This document shows positions 43,589 through 52,147 of a stretch of 64,000 nt of DNA, piece after piece. Both the position numbers and the translations under genes were made by a program. Origin of the DNA: SABI01 sp028532915 (GTDB taxonomy: Bacteria > Spirochaetota > Spirochaetia > Sphaerochaetales > Sphaerochaetaceae); contig OY781923.1 in NCBI GenBank assembly GCA_963677225.1, positions 1,612,001 to 1,676,000 of the forward strand, read 5' to 3'. The stretch's first letter is position 1. Every line of letters starts with the position of its first letter. The notes under the pieces are model-generated. The model did not search any database and was not told the origin of the DNA. It saw only the letters and a program-made list of their open reading frames with translations.

Positions 43589-44609
43589 CCATACTCCTAT
43601 TCGGTTCAATCTGTAACAGTTGATACGCCAATGATGTGACCATCCTTCCCCGGGGTGTCCTCTTCAGATATCCTTTCTGAATAAGATACGGCTCATAAAA
43701 ATCTTCAAGAGATTCGATCGCCTCTCCCACCGATATCGCCAGCGTCTCGGCGCCGACAGGACCTCCGTCATAGAATTCAATGATCGTCCTCAGAATATTT
43801 CTGTCCTGCTGTTCAAGCCCCTGAGCATCGATTCCGAGCCTTTCCATGCTCATGTGCACGATCTTCTCATCGATGATCCCGTTTCCGAGAACCGATGCAT
43901 AATCTCGCAGCCTCCTCAGGAGTCTGTTCGCGATCCTGGGGGTGCCTCTTGCGCTCTGTGAAAGAAGTGTGATCGCATCATCTGTGATTTCAGTCTCGAG
44001 GATAGCTGCCGACCTTCTGATGATCCGGGCAAGTTCTTCTTCCTTATAGAATTCTATTCTGCAGGTAATACCGAATCTTGAATAAAGCGGAGACGATACC
44101 TGACCGGCTTTTGTCGTCGCACCGATGAGCGTGAATCGCGGTATAGGAATCCTGATCGTCCTCGCCGCGGGGCCCTGACCGATGATCCAGTCGATCTCGT
44201 AGTCCTCCATCGCGATGTAGAGCATTTCTTCGAGAGCAGGTCTCATGCGGTGAATCTCATCAATGAAGAAAATACTGTTTTCGGTGATATTCGTGAGTAT
44301 TCCTGCAAGGTCCTTGGGCTTTTCGAGTGCGGGAGCACTGGTCATCCTTATCTCCGATCCCATCTCGTTTGCGATGATCGATGCGAGAGTAGTCTTTCCG
44401 AGTCCCGGAGGACCTATGAGAAATACATGATCAAGAGCATCTGAGCGTTCTTTTGCGGCTGTAATGAAGACCGACAGATTATCCTTGATCCGCTGCTGTC
44501 CCTGAAAATCGGTGAGGGCCTTCGGACGAAGGATATTCTCATTGAGGTCGGTTTCCTGCTGGAACGAGGAAGAAAGTAATGATGTCTCTTCGAAATGATC
44601 TGTATCCAC
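43563..44609 (-). CDS. ruvB: Holliday junction helicase motor RuvB
   Basis: Hexameric ATPase that drives branch migration with RuvA. The 348 residues have Walker A GPPGLGKTTLA, Walker B IFFIDEIHRM, the sensor region IGATTKAG and the C-terminal DNA-binding GGPVGAETLAISVGE. The start codon is GTG, with GGGG five bases upstream, two bases after the ruvA stop. Confidence 0.98.
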   Translation of the reverse strand: MDTDHFEETSLLSSSFQQETDLNENILRPKALTDFQGQQRIKDNLSVFITAAKERSDALDHVFLIGPPGLGKTTLASIIANEMGSEIRMTSAPALEKPKDLAGILTNITENSIFFIDEIHRMRPALEEMLYIAMEDYEIDWIIGQGPAARTIRIPIPRFTLIGATTKAGQVSSPLYSRFGITCRIEFYKEEELARIIRRSAAILETEITDDAITLLSQSARGTPRIANRLLRRLRDYASVLGNGIIDEKIVHMSMERLGIDAQGLEQQDRNILRTIIEFYDGGPVGAETLAISVGEAIESLEDFYEPYLIQKGYLKRTPRGRMVTSLAYQLLQIEPNRSMDGNQGILF

Positions 44610-44611
44610 AA

Positions 44612-45244
44612 TTACCCCAGTGCTATGATAGCGTGTTTGAAGATAAACTCTTCTATATCATGCAGATTCTTGTTCTTCAACACTTCTTTATGCTCTTCAA
44701 GGAGTGTATTGACAGTCGAAATCACCTGTTTTTTATCATATCCCATATCATTTAATGCCGCAATAAGGTCCTTATATCTTGATTCACTTCCTTTGCGGTC
44801 CTTAGAAGAGTGAGCCGGTAAAGAATCCAGAACGATAGTGTCTCTCAATGCAAGAACGATCTTCTGACTCGTCTTGGGACCGATTCCGGGAATCGATGAG
44901 ATGAAGGAAATGTCATTGTTGTCCAAAGCTTCGATAAATGCTTTAAGCTGTACACCGCTGAGAATCTTCAGCGCTTGTTTCGCCCCTATTCCGTTCACTT
45001 TGATTAGTTCGAGAAAAACCTGCTTTTCCTTCTCATCGCTGAAGCCGAACAATGTCATGCTGTCTTCACGGTGCTGAAGATGGGTCAGCAGTCTGATCTC
45101 TCTTCTCGCTTCGCCGTTCAGCTGTGACAGTCTGCTTGCGAGCTGGGAAGAAATGAGAAGCTCATATTCCACCCCGCCGGCGGTTCTTATCACCGCTTTG
45201 GAAGAATCTACGTGAACAAGTTCACCGCTGATTGCATAGATCAT
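44612..45244 (-). CDS. ruvA: Holliday junction protein RuvA
   Basis: Holds the junction for RuvB. About 210 residues: OB fold, tandem helix-hairpin-helix motifs (VNGIGAKQALKILSG and IPGIGPKTSQKIVLALRD) and the C-terminal RuvB-contacting domain. The ATG at 45244 has AAGG five bases upstream. A GTG at 45250 is the alternative. Confidence 0.96.
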   Translation of the reverse strand: MIYAISGELVHVDSSKAVIRTAGGVEYELLISSQLASRLSQLNGEARREIRLLTHLQHREDSMTLFGFSDEKEKQVFLELIKVNGIGAKQALKILSGVQLKAFIEALDNNDISFISSIPGIGPKTSQKIVLALRDTIVLDSLPAHSSKDRKGSESRYKDLIAALNDMGYDKKQVISTVNTLLEEHKEVLKNKNLHDIEEFIFKHAIIALG

Positions 45245-45256
45245 ACTCACCTTCCC

Positions 45257-45748
45257 TTAATGTAGTTTCCTTTTGAAACTCTTGAGCTGCGAGGCCAGAC
45301 AGATTGCCACCGCCAGCGAATCCGCTGCATGGTCAGGTCTGGGAATCTCCTCGAGTTTAAGCAGCAGACGCACCATCTGCTGCACCTGTTTTTTCTCTGC
45401 GGTCCCCATACCCGTCACCGCCATCTTTATCTGTAGCGGAGTGAATACGGCGACCTCGAGGCCATTGAGCGTCATCTGCTGAATGACAGCTCCGATCACC
45501 TTTGCAACGGTGATTGCGGAAGAGACGTTCTGGGCAAAGAAAATGTCTTCTATGCCTACCAGATCGACCTCATACGAGGCACTCAGCTCGCCGAGCTTCC
45601 TTGCTATCGTGAAGATCCTCTCTTCTTTTCTCATCGAAGTCTTCGTTGTTATCGTTCCAAAAGAAACAGGCCGGTAGCGTAGATTATTCTCTTCAATCAC
45701 ACCCCAGCCTGTATTAGCGAGACCTGGATCAATGCCCAGTATCCTCAT
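45257..45748 (-). CDS. ruvC: Holliday junction resolvase RuvC
   Basis: Cuts Holliday junctions. The start is the ATG at 45748, giving 163 residues. The acidic active site is visible in MRILGIDPGLANTGWG, VGIEDIFFAQN and DHAADSLAVAICLA. A longer frame from 45814 would run back into yebC and is rejected. The yebC stop is one base away, so the four genes yebC-ruvC-ruvA-ruvB form one unit. Confidence 0.97.
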   Translation of the reverse strand: MRILGIDPGLANTGWGVIEENNLRYRPVSFGTITTKTSMRKEERIFTIARKLGELSASYEVDLVGIEDIFFAQNVSSAITVAKVIGAVIQQMTLNGLEVAVFTPLQIKMAVTGMGTAEKKQVQQMVRLLLKLEEIPRPDHAADSLAVAICLASQLKSFKRKLH

Positions 45749-45749
45749 A

Positions 45750-46496
45750 TTATTCTCCGTCGTCTTGGAAGTCGTCACCGATCTCCAGATTGGATGAGAC
45801 AAGCTGCACATCATCCAGCTCTTCCAGTCTGTCTATGATACGCAGGACTTTTCTGGTCTTCTCATCATCGAGGGAGACCATCGTATCTGCAATCTTGTTC
45901 ACTTCTGCACTGGATTCATTGAATCCTGCTGCCTGCATGCCCTCCAGAACGCTTGAAAAATCGGAAGGTTCAGTGAGAACCTCGATGATACCGTCCGAAG
46001 TGGAGATATCTTCCGCTCCGAGATCGAGTGCGGCTTCGAGAATCTCATCTTCCGTGTAGGTCTCTTCTTCATAGGTGATGATACCTTTTGTCTGGAACAT
46101 GTATGAAACAGAGCCGCTGGTTCCTAAAGATCCACCGAGTTTGGTAAGTGTGGAACGGACATCGGCTGCTGTTCTGTTCTTGTTATCTGTAAGAGTATCT
46201 ATGATAAGAGCGACCCCGCCGGGTGCATACCCTTCGTAGGTAAGTTCATAGTAGGTTGCATCATCCATCTCTCCGGTACCTTTTTTGATGGCCCGTTCGA
46301 TATTATCCTTAGGCATATTCTCGGAACGTGCTTTCAAAATAGCAGTACGTAATCTTGCATTCGCTTCAGGATCTCCTCCGCCCATTTTTGCGGCAACTGA
46401 GATTTCTTTGATCAGTTTAGTGAATTTCTGGCCGCGTTTTGCATCAGCCACACCTTTTTTGTGTTTGATAGTTGCCCATTTACTATGCCCGGACAT
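45750..46496 (-). CDS. yebC: YebC/PmpR family protein
   Basis: The 248-residue protein begins SGHSKWATIKHKKGVADAKRGQKFTKLIKEI, diagnostic for the family. Members act as transcription regulators, and recently as translation factors that relieve ribosome stalling. The place before ruvCAB is conserved in many bacteria. AGAGGTG precedes the start. Confidence 0.97.
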   Translation of the reverse strand: MSGHSKWATIKHKKGVADAKRGQKFTKLIKEISVAAKMGGGDPEANARLRTAILKARSENMPKDNIERAIKKGTGEMDDATYYELTYEGYAPGGVALIIDTLTDNKNRTAADVRSTLTKLGGSLGTSGSVSYMFQTKGIITYEEETYTEDEILEAALDLGAEDISTSDGIIEVLTEPSDFSSVLEGMQAAGFNESSAEVNKIADTMVSLDDEKTRKVLRIIDRLEELDDVQLVSSNLEIGDDFQDDGE

Positions 46497-46568
46497 AAAT
46501 AGTTACACCTCTTTATTTCTTAATTTCTTCATCTGTTATAGAGCGCTTTAGGTTACCACGCCCTATTT

Positions 46569-47777
46569 TTACCTGTCAAGTGGGTCACTCAGATCAAAAA
46601 CAGGGTCGGCAAACAGCTCTATGAAGGAATCACACAGCAGAAGGCCGTCTCTGAGCAGCCGGAAATTGTCACGAGTATCGACTGTGATTGAACCGAACTG
46701 ACGTTCTATCATTTTCAGCTGAGTTGAGAAGAATGTGGAAAAATCGATCGGGAACCTTTTGTTGAAATCGTTTTTATCAATCCCTTCGTTCTTCCTCAAA
46801 GAGACCAACAGGCACTCAAGAATCTGCTCTTTTGTCGACAGCTCTTCAAAGATATACCTTTTCTCGTCATTTTCAGTGCAGTAGGTCTCTATATCCGAAA
46901 CGCCGGTTCGCCGGATCACCGATTCTCCGTCGTGGAAGGTTCCCACTGCCGACGGCCCCACTCCGATATAGTCAGACAGATTCCAGTATCTTTCGTTATG
47001 CAGGCATCTGGTTTCCTTCGTTCTCGAGAAGTTGGAGATCTCATACTGATGATATCCGTTTTCTTCCAGATAATCCCAGAGTGTGATGAGAAACTCCCTC
47101 TGCTGTTCTTCTGCGATCGGGATAAGGCTGCCGCTCGAAAGACGTTCGGCTAGTTTCGTCCCCTCTTCATAGGTAAGGTTATACAGTGAAATATGGTCGA
47201 CATGCCCCCGGCGGATGATCGTATCTATATCTGCGATCGTATCTTCGACTTTCTGTGACGGGATACAGGTCATGAGATCTACACTGATGTCGGTGCCGTA
47301 CCTGTCATGGTAATATGCAGTACGTTCAAGAGCTTTGAGTGTCGCACTTAAGGAGGCACTTCTCATAAGAGTCTTCAGATGCCGTTCATCCAACGACTGG
47401 ATGCCTATCGATAATCTGGTAACTTTCGAAGAGCTGAAAAGAACCTCCATGTCATCTGTGAGCGATTCCGGATTCATCTCGATCGTGAACTCTCTGACTT
47501 TCCCTTTCTCATTGAGAAGACGTGCGATCTTCATCAGACGTTCTGCTCCTAGAAGTCCGGGATCCCCTCCTCCGATGAAGACCGTTTCGAACGGTCGGTC
47601 TTTTGAAAAGAGGATTTCATTCAACTCTTTGAATAGAGCATCAAAATATAGATTCACACTCTGAGCACTCTCATTATCTTTTGAGAAGAAGGGACAGTAA
47701 TCGCATTTTCGGATACAGAACGGAACATGAATATAAAGAGAACAGCCCGAATACGAAGCGCAAGCGGGTGTTATCAC
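46569..47777 (-). CDS. hemW: Radical SAM protein HemW (coproporphyrinogen oxidase-like)
   Basis: The 402 residues have the iron-sulfur motif CIRKCDYCPFF (CxxxCxYC), GGGDPGLLG and the family's RCLHNERYW. Such proteins are either oxygen-independent coproporphyrinogen oxidases or HemW haem chaperones. The HNxxYW motif favours HemW. No haem-synthesis genes lie nearby. The start is GTG, overlapping the lepB stop as GTGA. Confidence 0.88.
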   Translation of the reverse strand: MITPACASYSGCSLYIHVPFCIRKCDYCPFFSKDNESAQSVNLYFDALFKELNEILFSKDRPFETVFIGGGDPGLLGAERLMKIARLLNEKGKVREFTIEMNPESLTDDMEVLFSSSKVTRLSIGIQSLDERHLKTLMRSASLSATLKALERTAYYHDRYGTDISVDLMTCIPSQKVEDTIADIDTIIRRGHVDHISLYNLTYEEGTKLAERLSSGSLIPIAEEQQREFLITLWDYLEENGYHQYEISNFSRTKETRCLHNERYWNLSDYIGVGPSAVGTFHDGESVIRRTGVSDIETYCTENDEKRYIFEELSTKEQILECLLVSLRKNEGIDKNDFNKRFPIDFSTFFSTQLKMIERQFGSITVDTRDNFRLLRDGLLLCDSFIELFADPVFDLSDPLDR

Positions 47778-48772
47778 CTGTTGATCACCGAAGCCCGGTT
47801 GAACGGCCAGAAGATGAACCTCACCTTCCCTATGATATCAGAGTTGCTCACGGGGCCGAAATAACGTCCGTCCTGTGAATTGTCCCTGTTGTCACCAAGC
47901 GGAAGAGTATACCCTGCAGGAACATAGATGCCGTTTTCGTAGTGAGCGTATGCCGACCTTGCAGAAATATCTGAAGGGTCGATCTCCGAACTTGTTTTCT
48001 CTTTTGCCCTATTCACATCATAATAGTCGACAAGTCCGTTATAGGAGGATACAGTCTGATACCTGCTCAAAAGATAATTCGGCGACTGTTTTGAAAGTCC
48101 TTTTTCCTGATAAGCCAGAAGCTGACCATATGCATCGAATCCGCTGTAGAGTGACTGATCGATAGTCTGTTTCGGATTAGTGCTTAAATTATTAATTTTT
48201 CTGAATTCAGGATCTTCCACGCTCTCGCTCTGACCGAGACCTCTTATCGAGGCGGTACCGTTTGAAAAGGTGACGATATCCTGATTCAACGCCGCGGCCC
48301 TTTTCACATACAGTCTTTCTCTCGGGTTTCCGTTCTCATCTACATCGATATTCACCAGCGAGAAAGTGGCCATATAGAGCATCTGTGACAGAATGTCGAA
48401 AACGGGCCCTTTTGATTCATATTGAGGATTATAGAATACAATCACATCATCTCTCAGAGGTGCAGACGAAAAAATCTTAGGACCTGTAGGGTAAATTTCG
48501 ATTCCGTAACTGGTCTTGCTCACATAGACCCGGTCTTTCACCAGCAGGGTGTCGACCATCGAAGGGGTCGGGATCATGAACAGCTGGAAAAGGAACTGGT
48601 TGAGAATAAGAACGAATATCACTGCGAAGACGATCGCATCGACCCAGCTGAGAATCTCTCCTGTCAAAGTCTTTTTCTCCTGTTTCTTCACCTTTTCGGC
48701 TTCTTTGCGCCGTCTGCGCTCGGTGAGTCTTCTTTCGGTGAATTCTGTGATCCATTGTGCATATGAGCTCAT
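47774..48772 (-). CDS. lepB: Signal peptidase I
   Basis: Removes signal peptides from exported proteins. The 332 residues have an N-terminal membrane segment (about 37-58), the nucleophile serine in PTPSMVDTLL, the general-base lysine in RLYVKRAAAL and the box GDNRDNSQDGRYFG. There is a large insert of about 95 residues between the lysine box and GDNRDNSQDG, making it longer than minimal S26 enzymes. hemW follows with an overlap. Confidence 0.95.
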   Translation of the reverse strand: MSSYAQWITEFTERRLTERRRRKEAEKVKKQEKKTLTGEILSWVDAIVFAVIFVLILNQFLFQLFMIPTPSMVDTLLVKDRVYVSKTSYGIEIYPTGPKIFSSAPLRDDVIVFYNPQYESKGPVFDILSQMLYMATFSLVNIDVDENGNPRERLYVKRAAALNQDIVTFSNGTASIRGLGQSESVEDPEFRKINNLSTNPKQTIDQSLYSGFDAYGQLLAYQEKGLSKQSPNYLLSRYQTVSSYNGLVDYYDVNRAKEKTSSEIDPSDISARSAYAHYENGIYVPAGYTLPLGDNRDNSQDGRYFGPVSNSDIIGKVRFIFWPFNRASVINR

Positions 48773-48800
48773 GAAGTTAACCTATCATAATAGCTTCATA

Positions 48801-48829
48801 TTGACAATAAGTGACTTCAAGAGTAATTT
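48801..48829 (+). promoter_or_regulatory. Promoter of the PEGA/FGE-like gene
   Basis: Perfect -35 TTGACA (48801-48806), 17-base spacer and -10 TAATTT (48824-48829). The ATG at 48841 is only 11 bases after the -10 and has no ribosome site, so the transcript would be nearly leaderless. Confidence 0.5.
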
Positions 48830-48840
48830 TGCATACATAC

Positions 48841-50283
48841 ATGAAAAAGAAAGAGAGCAACGAACAGTTAGAAGTAGAACCGGTTAGACTGAAACCGTGG
48901 AGGAACATGAGTGCCGCAACATATCTCACTATCATCTATGCGCTTGCAATCATCGTCATCGTCTTTGCGGTTGGTTTTCTTCCGGGAATCATTCATGGAG
49001 GAAGACAGGTATCCTTCAAAAGCTCCGTGAAGCCGAGTTCAGTCTATGTGGACTCCGCGTATGCGGGGACGACCCCGTTTACTGCATTTCTGAGTCCGGG
49101 GGAACATTCGGTTCGCTTTTCATACAAAGATATCGCTCAGGAGAGTTTCACAATAGAGGTGGATCATCCTCTCTTTCTTACCTGGCTGATACCAAGAAAG
49201 ATGGAGATTGCTTCCACATCTTATCTTGATGCAGAAGCAGCTGATTCTTATCTGAAATCAATGATGGAAGAGATCGTCAGCTATTCGAAAGTAATCGATT
49301 ACGGTGATTCATATCATTATCCTCCTCTATTCGAGGTGGCGGCATATACTCTCTCCTCTATTGAAAATGCTGATCCTTCTCTCCTTTCCTATTTTATTGA
49401 CGGAGCTCTTTTCATCACAAGTGAAACAATGCTCCAGGATTTCAGAAATGCGGTCGAAATCCTCGACAAGGCCTCGTTCGATGTCTCGTCTTTGAAAGAA
49501 GCCGGTGAGTTGGTTTCTCTTCTGTTCGATGAAAATCAGACAGGTAAAAGCCCCTCGGTACGAAATGACCTTATCGATACTGCTCTTTCGGTGGAGAAGA
49601 TGGAGCACCCGTTTAACATCGAAGGCTACCGTTTTCCCGCTCAGAAATTCTACATGGGAAAAGACAGTGACCTGCACTACCCCGGGGTTCAGCAGATGGG
49701 TGTTGAGACCGAAGTATCTTCTTTCGTTCTCTCCTCAAATGAGATTAGCGAATATCAGTGGGCGCTGTTTATAGAAGCTAACCCGATGTGGGCGAAATCA
49801 AACAGTGAGCAGCTGATTGAAATGAAATTGGTCGATGAATCATATCTCGACGGAGTCTATCCCAATACAGCTATACAATCTGCATCACCTGTGAGAAACA
49901 TCAGTTATCATGCGGCCTCGGCCTTTGCCGAATGGCTCAGTGAACAAAGCGGAAAAGAAGTTTTCCTTCCAACCGATTCCATGCTGGAGCTCGCCTCTCT
50001 TATGTCCGACGGCTTTTATCAGAGCACACTGCTTAACAGCTCTGGTAAGACAGACGGTCCCTTATCTCTTCTCGGAGGGGTCTGGGAATTCACTTCGACA
50101 GAGTTCGTTCCGCTTTCACGGTATCTGGGAAGAACGGTAGAGACAGATATCACCGTTGATGATATCGTTGTCAAAGGCGGATCATATCTGAACGATCCTG
50201 ATCTGATCGACAGCAGTACTGTCGGTGTGTTGAACAAACTTCAATGCAGCGATACTGCAGGCTTCAGAATTGCGTGGAAATAA
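48841..50283 (+). CDS. Membrane protein with PEGA and formylglycine-generating-enzyme-like domains
   Basis: A 480-residue protein of unrecognised function. Layout: a charged cytoplasmic head, one transmembrane helix at about 25-50 (YLTIIYALAIIVIVFAVGFLPG), a PEGA-like beta domain at about 60-115 (SSVYVDSAYAGTTPFTAFLSPGEHSVRF), a helical middle, and a C-terminal FGE-sulfatase (SUMF1-like) fold at about 275-480 (SSNEISEYQWALFIEANP ... GGVWEFTSTEF ... GGSYLND ... GFRIAW). FGE-like domains often bind ligands rather than modify sulfatases, so catalysis is not claimed. An alternative start at 48907 has GGAGG but only three bases of spacing. smpB follows in a TAATG overlap. Confidence 0.78.
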   Translation: MKKKESNEQLEVEPVRLKPWRNMSAATYLTIIYALAIIVIVFAVGFLPGIIHGGRQVSFKSSVKPSSVYVDSAYAGTTPFTAFLSPGEHSVRFSYKDIAQESFTIEVDHPLFLTWLIPRKMEIASTSYLDAEAADSYLKSMMEEIVSYSKVIDYGDSYHYPPLFEVAAYTLSSIENADPSLLSYFIDGALFITSETMLQDFRNAVEILDKASFDVSSLKEAGELVSLLFDENQTGKSPSVRNDLIDTALSVEKMEHPFNIEGYRFPAQKFYMGKDSDLHYPGVQQMGVETEVSSFVLSSNEISEYQWALFIEANPMWAKSNSEQLIEMKLVDESYLDGVYPNTAIQSASPVRNISYHAASAFAEWLSEQSGKEVFLPTDSMLELASLMSDGFYQSTLLNSSGKTDGPLSLLGGVWEFTSTEFVPLSRYLGRTVETDITVDDIVVKGGSYLNDPDLIDSSTVGVLNKLQCSDTAGFRIAWK

Positions 50284-50747
50284 TGGCTAAAGAAAAAATA
50301 GAATTACTGCAGAAAAACAAGAAAGCATACTTCAACTATGAAGTGGTTGAGGACATAGAGTGCGGAATCTCACTTGTCGGAACAGAAGTAAAATCAATCC
50401 GTGCGAACAGATTCAGCTTCGGAGACAGTTATGTGAAGATAGTGGGCAACTCTCTCATTCTCGTTTCACTTCATATCAGTGCCTATACACATGCGAGTAT
50501 CGAAAATCATGTTATAGAGCGAGACAGACGTCTTCTTGCCCATAAACAGGAGATCAAGCGTCTGAAAAGAAAAGTTGACGAGAAGGGAATGACACTTGTT
50601 CCCACACAGATCTATTTGAAAGGAAACCTTGTCAAAGTAAGAGTCAGTGTATGTCGAGGAAAGCAGGCTCACGATAAACGTAATGTCATAAAAGAGCGTG
50701 ATATGAAGCGCGATTTGAGACGTGAGATGAAAAACTACAACAGATGA
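50283..50747 (+). CDS. smpB: SsrA-binding protein SmpB
   Basis: Binds tmRNA and delivers it to stalled ribosomes. From the ATG at 50283 there are 154 residues, with KNKKAYFNYEVVEDIECGISLVGTEVKSIR, the KRDLRREMK tail and a lysine-rich end. It starts inside the stop of the gene before it, and its RNA partner ssrA begins 55 bases after its stop. Confidence 0.96.
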   Translation: MAKEKIELLQKNKKAYFNYEVVEDIECGISLVGTEVKSIRANRFSFGDSYVKIVGNSLILVSLHISAYTHASIENHVIERDRRLLAHKQEIKRLKRKVDEKGMTLVPTQIYLKGNLVKVRVSVCRGKQAHDKRNVIKERDMKRDLRREMKNYNR

Positions 50748-50754
50748 TATCATC

Positions 50755-50783
50755 TTGATTCATTCTCATAAAATGAGTATTAT
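50755..50783 (+). promoter_or_regulatory. Promoter of ssrA
   Basis: -35 TTGATT (50755-50760), 17-base spacer and -10 TATTAT (50778-50783), 19 bases before the mature 5' end. A perfect palindrome GATGATATCATC (50743-50754) lies just upstream. Confidence 0.6.
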
Positions 50784-50801
50784 CTGATCATACCCCTTCG
50801 C

Positions 50802-51172
50802 GGGGGTGTATCGGTTTCGACTGGCGGCAGATCATGCCAGTAGTTGCAAGCGGAGCGCCAACTCCTTAAACTAGCAAACAAATTAACTGCCAAGAAAGAA
50901 GACGAAGTCTCTTACGACGCAGAATACGCTCTCGCTGCTTAAGTAGTGTGAACGTACAGGCCTTAATAGTGCCGCTCTTAACTATTAGGTGCTTGTAACA
51001 ATAAGGGCTTACCCGCTCATCTGCCAGTGCTGTGCGGGGAAATCAAAGCTGGTGTAGAGAGGACAACGTCGGTCGCCGGTCTTAGTTCTCTTGAAGTAAT
51101 AAAACTGCGACTAAGCTTGTAGAGGCTACTGGGTGGCACGTTAGGACGGGGGTTCGACTCCCCCCACCTCCA
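50802..51172 (+). ncRNA. ssrA: Transfer-messenger RNA (tmRNA)
   Basis: Rescues stalled ribosomes and tags the unfinished protein. The 5' end GGGGGUG pairs with CACCUCC at the 3' end to make the tRNA-like acceptor stem. The GGTTCGACTCC T-arm is at 51151-51161. The tag reading frame runs from GCA at 50874 to TAA at 50940-50942, 22 residues, beginning ANKLTAKKED and ending DAEYALAA. The terminal ALAA matches tags recognised by ClpXP-type proteases, and 22 residues is long for a tag. CCA is not fully encoded: CACCUCC is followed by A and then CTT. The length is about 371 bases. Confidence 0.95.
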
Positions 51173-51185
51173 CTTATCAGCAATA

Positions 51186-51220
51186 GACCGTTCCGTCGAT
51201 GAGGATGGAACGGTCTTTTT
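51186..51220 (+). terminator. Intrinsic terminator of ssrA
   Basis: Stem GACCGTTCC / GGAACGGTC (51186-51194, 51207-51215) with a 12-base loop and five T residues (51216-51220). Confidence 0.88.
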
Positions 51221-51231
51221 CTATCTCCTTG

Positions 51232-51678
51232 TCAACTGATCAATGATTCCGGAAGTGTCTCAACAAAAGATCTGATCTGGTCGCGTACTTTGCGGTAGCA
51301 ATTCATCTGCTCTTCTTCACCGTATCCTTTCTCAGCAAGTTCTTTCGCCATCTGTGGAGGATCTTCAAATCCTACGTGGGTAACCTTTCCTTTTCCGAGA
51401 AAGAGTGGACAGTGCTCTTTCGCATGGCCGCATACTGTTACGACATAATCGAAATCGATATCTTTCAGATCATTCACATGTTTGGACAGATGAGAAGAGA
51501 TATCGACACCTGCTTCTTTCATCACCGCCACAGCCTTTTCGTTCAGCCCGTGAACTTCTATTCCTGCAGAATAAGCATCGATGAGTTCACCTTTCAGATG
51601 TCTTGTCCAGCCTTCAGCCATCTGACTTCTGCATGAATTACCGGTACACAAAAATAAAATCTTGTACTTTTTCTCCAT
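51232..51678 (-). CDS. arsC: Arsenate reductase, thioredoxin-coupled type
   Basis: Reduces arsenate to arsenite using a phosphatase-like fold. From the ATG at 51678 (AAGGA six bases upstream) it has 148 residues. The catalytic loop is CTGNSCRSQM, the expected second pair of cysteines is visible in VCGHAKEHCP, and EDPPQ supplies the acid. The gene directly follows arsR. No arsenite efflux pump is visible in the window. Confidence 0.93.
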   Translation of the reverse strand: MEKKYKILFLCTGNSCRSQMAEGWTRHLKGELIDAYSAGIEVHGLNEKAVAVMKEAGVDISSHLSKHVNDLKDIDFDYVVTVCGHAKEHCPLFLGKGKVTHVGFEDPPQMAKELAEKGYGEEEQMNCYRKVRDQIRSFVETLPESLIS

Positions 51679-51691
51679 CATAATTCCTTTA

Positions 51692-52033
51692 TCATGTTTC
51701 TTGAGCAATACCACAATTGAGGTTCTTCACTGTGACAATATCCTGTTGCAGCTGACTGTCTTTCTCTATCATATCCCTTATCAGCGGAAAAAATAAATTC
51801 AGATATGAATTATCCCTGTTAAGACGATAGAAAACCCACCTGCCCTCTTTTGAAGAAGAGATAAGATTGCAGTGCACAAGCTTTTGCAGATGCCGTGAAG
51901 ATGTTGCCCCCTTCACGTTCAGAAGATCTGTGATCTGACAGGCACATAACCGTTCATGCGAGGTGAGGATGCAGATGATTCTGAATCTGTTTCTATCCGA
52001 TAATGATTTGAATACCTGAAGCAGATCTTCCAT
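51692..52033 (-). CDS. arsR: ArsR-family metalloregulator
   Basis: The 113 residues form a winged helix, with the cysteine-containing metal site ERLCACQI (the ELCVC-type site of arsenite sensors) followed by the ATSSRHLQKL recognition helix. It probably represses its own operon and leaves DNA when arsenite binds. The stop is 13 bases before the arsC ATG. The dyad at 52049-52072 lies just upstream. Confidence 0.93.
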   Translation of the reverse strand: MEDLLQVFKSLSDRNRFRIICILTSHERLCACQITDLLNVKGATSSRHLQKLVHCNLISSSKEGRWVFYRLNRDNSYLNLFFPLIRDMIEKDSQLQQDIVTVKNLNCGIAQET

Positions 52034-52048
52034 AGAGCTCCTCTAGAA

Positions 52049-52078
52049 TTAGTCAATTAGCCAACTGACTAAATTATA
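52049..52078 (-). promoter_or_regulatory. Operator and -10 of the arsRC operon
   Basis: TTAGTCA-N10-TGACTAA (52049-52072) is a perfect 7+7 inverted repeat directly next to a TATAAT -10 (52073-52078, minus strand). It lies between promoter and start codon, where an ArsR repressor would block transcription. Confidence 0.65.
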
Positions 52079-52081
52079 CCT

Positions 52082-52109
52082 AAAAATAATCAAGATAACC
52101 ACATCTTGA
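52082..52109 (-). terminator. Likely terminator after the 52148-52921 gene
   Basis: On the minus strand TCAAGAT / ATCTTGA (52103-52109, 52090-52096) with a 6-base loop, followed by TTATTTTTA. The stem is AT-rich, so it is modest. Confidence 0.5.
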
Positions 52110-52147
52110 GTGTTAATTTTCTGTAAAAATCTTTGATATACGAAAAA

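Noticed and set aside
46555..46585. TTGACA near the yebC upstream gap as a -35 element
   Set aside because: It lies within the last codons of hemW and no acceptable -10 follows at 16-18 bases.
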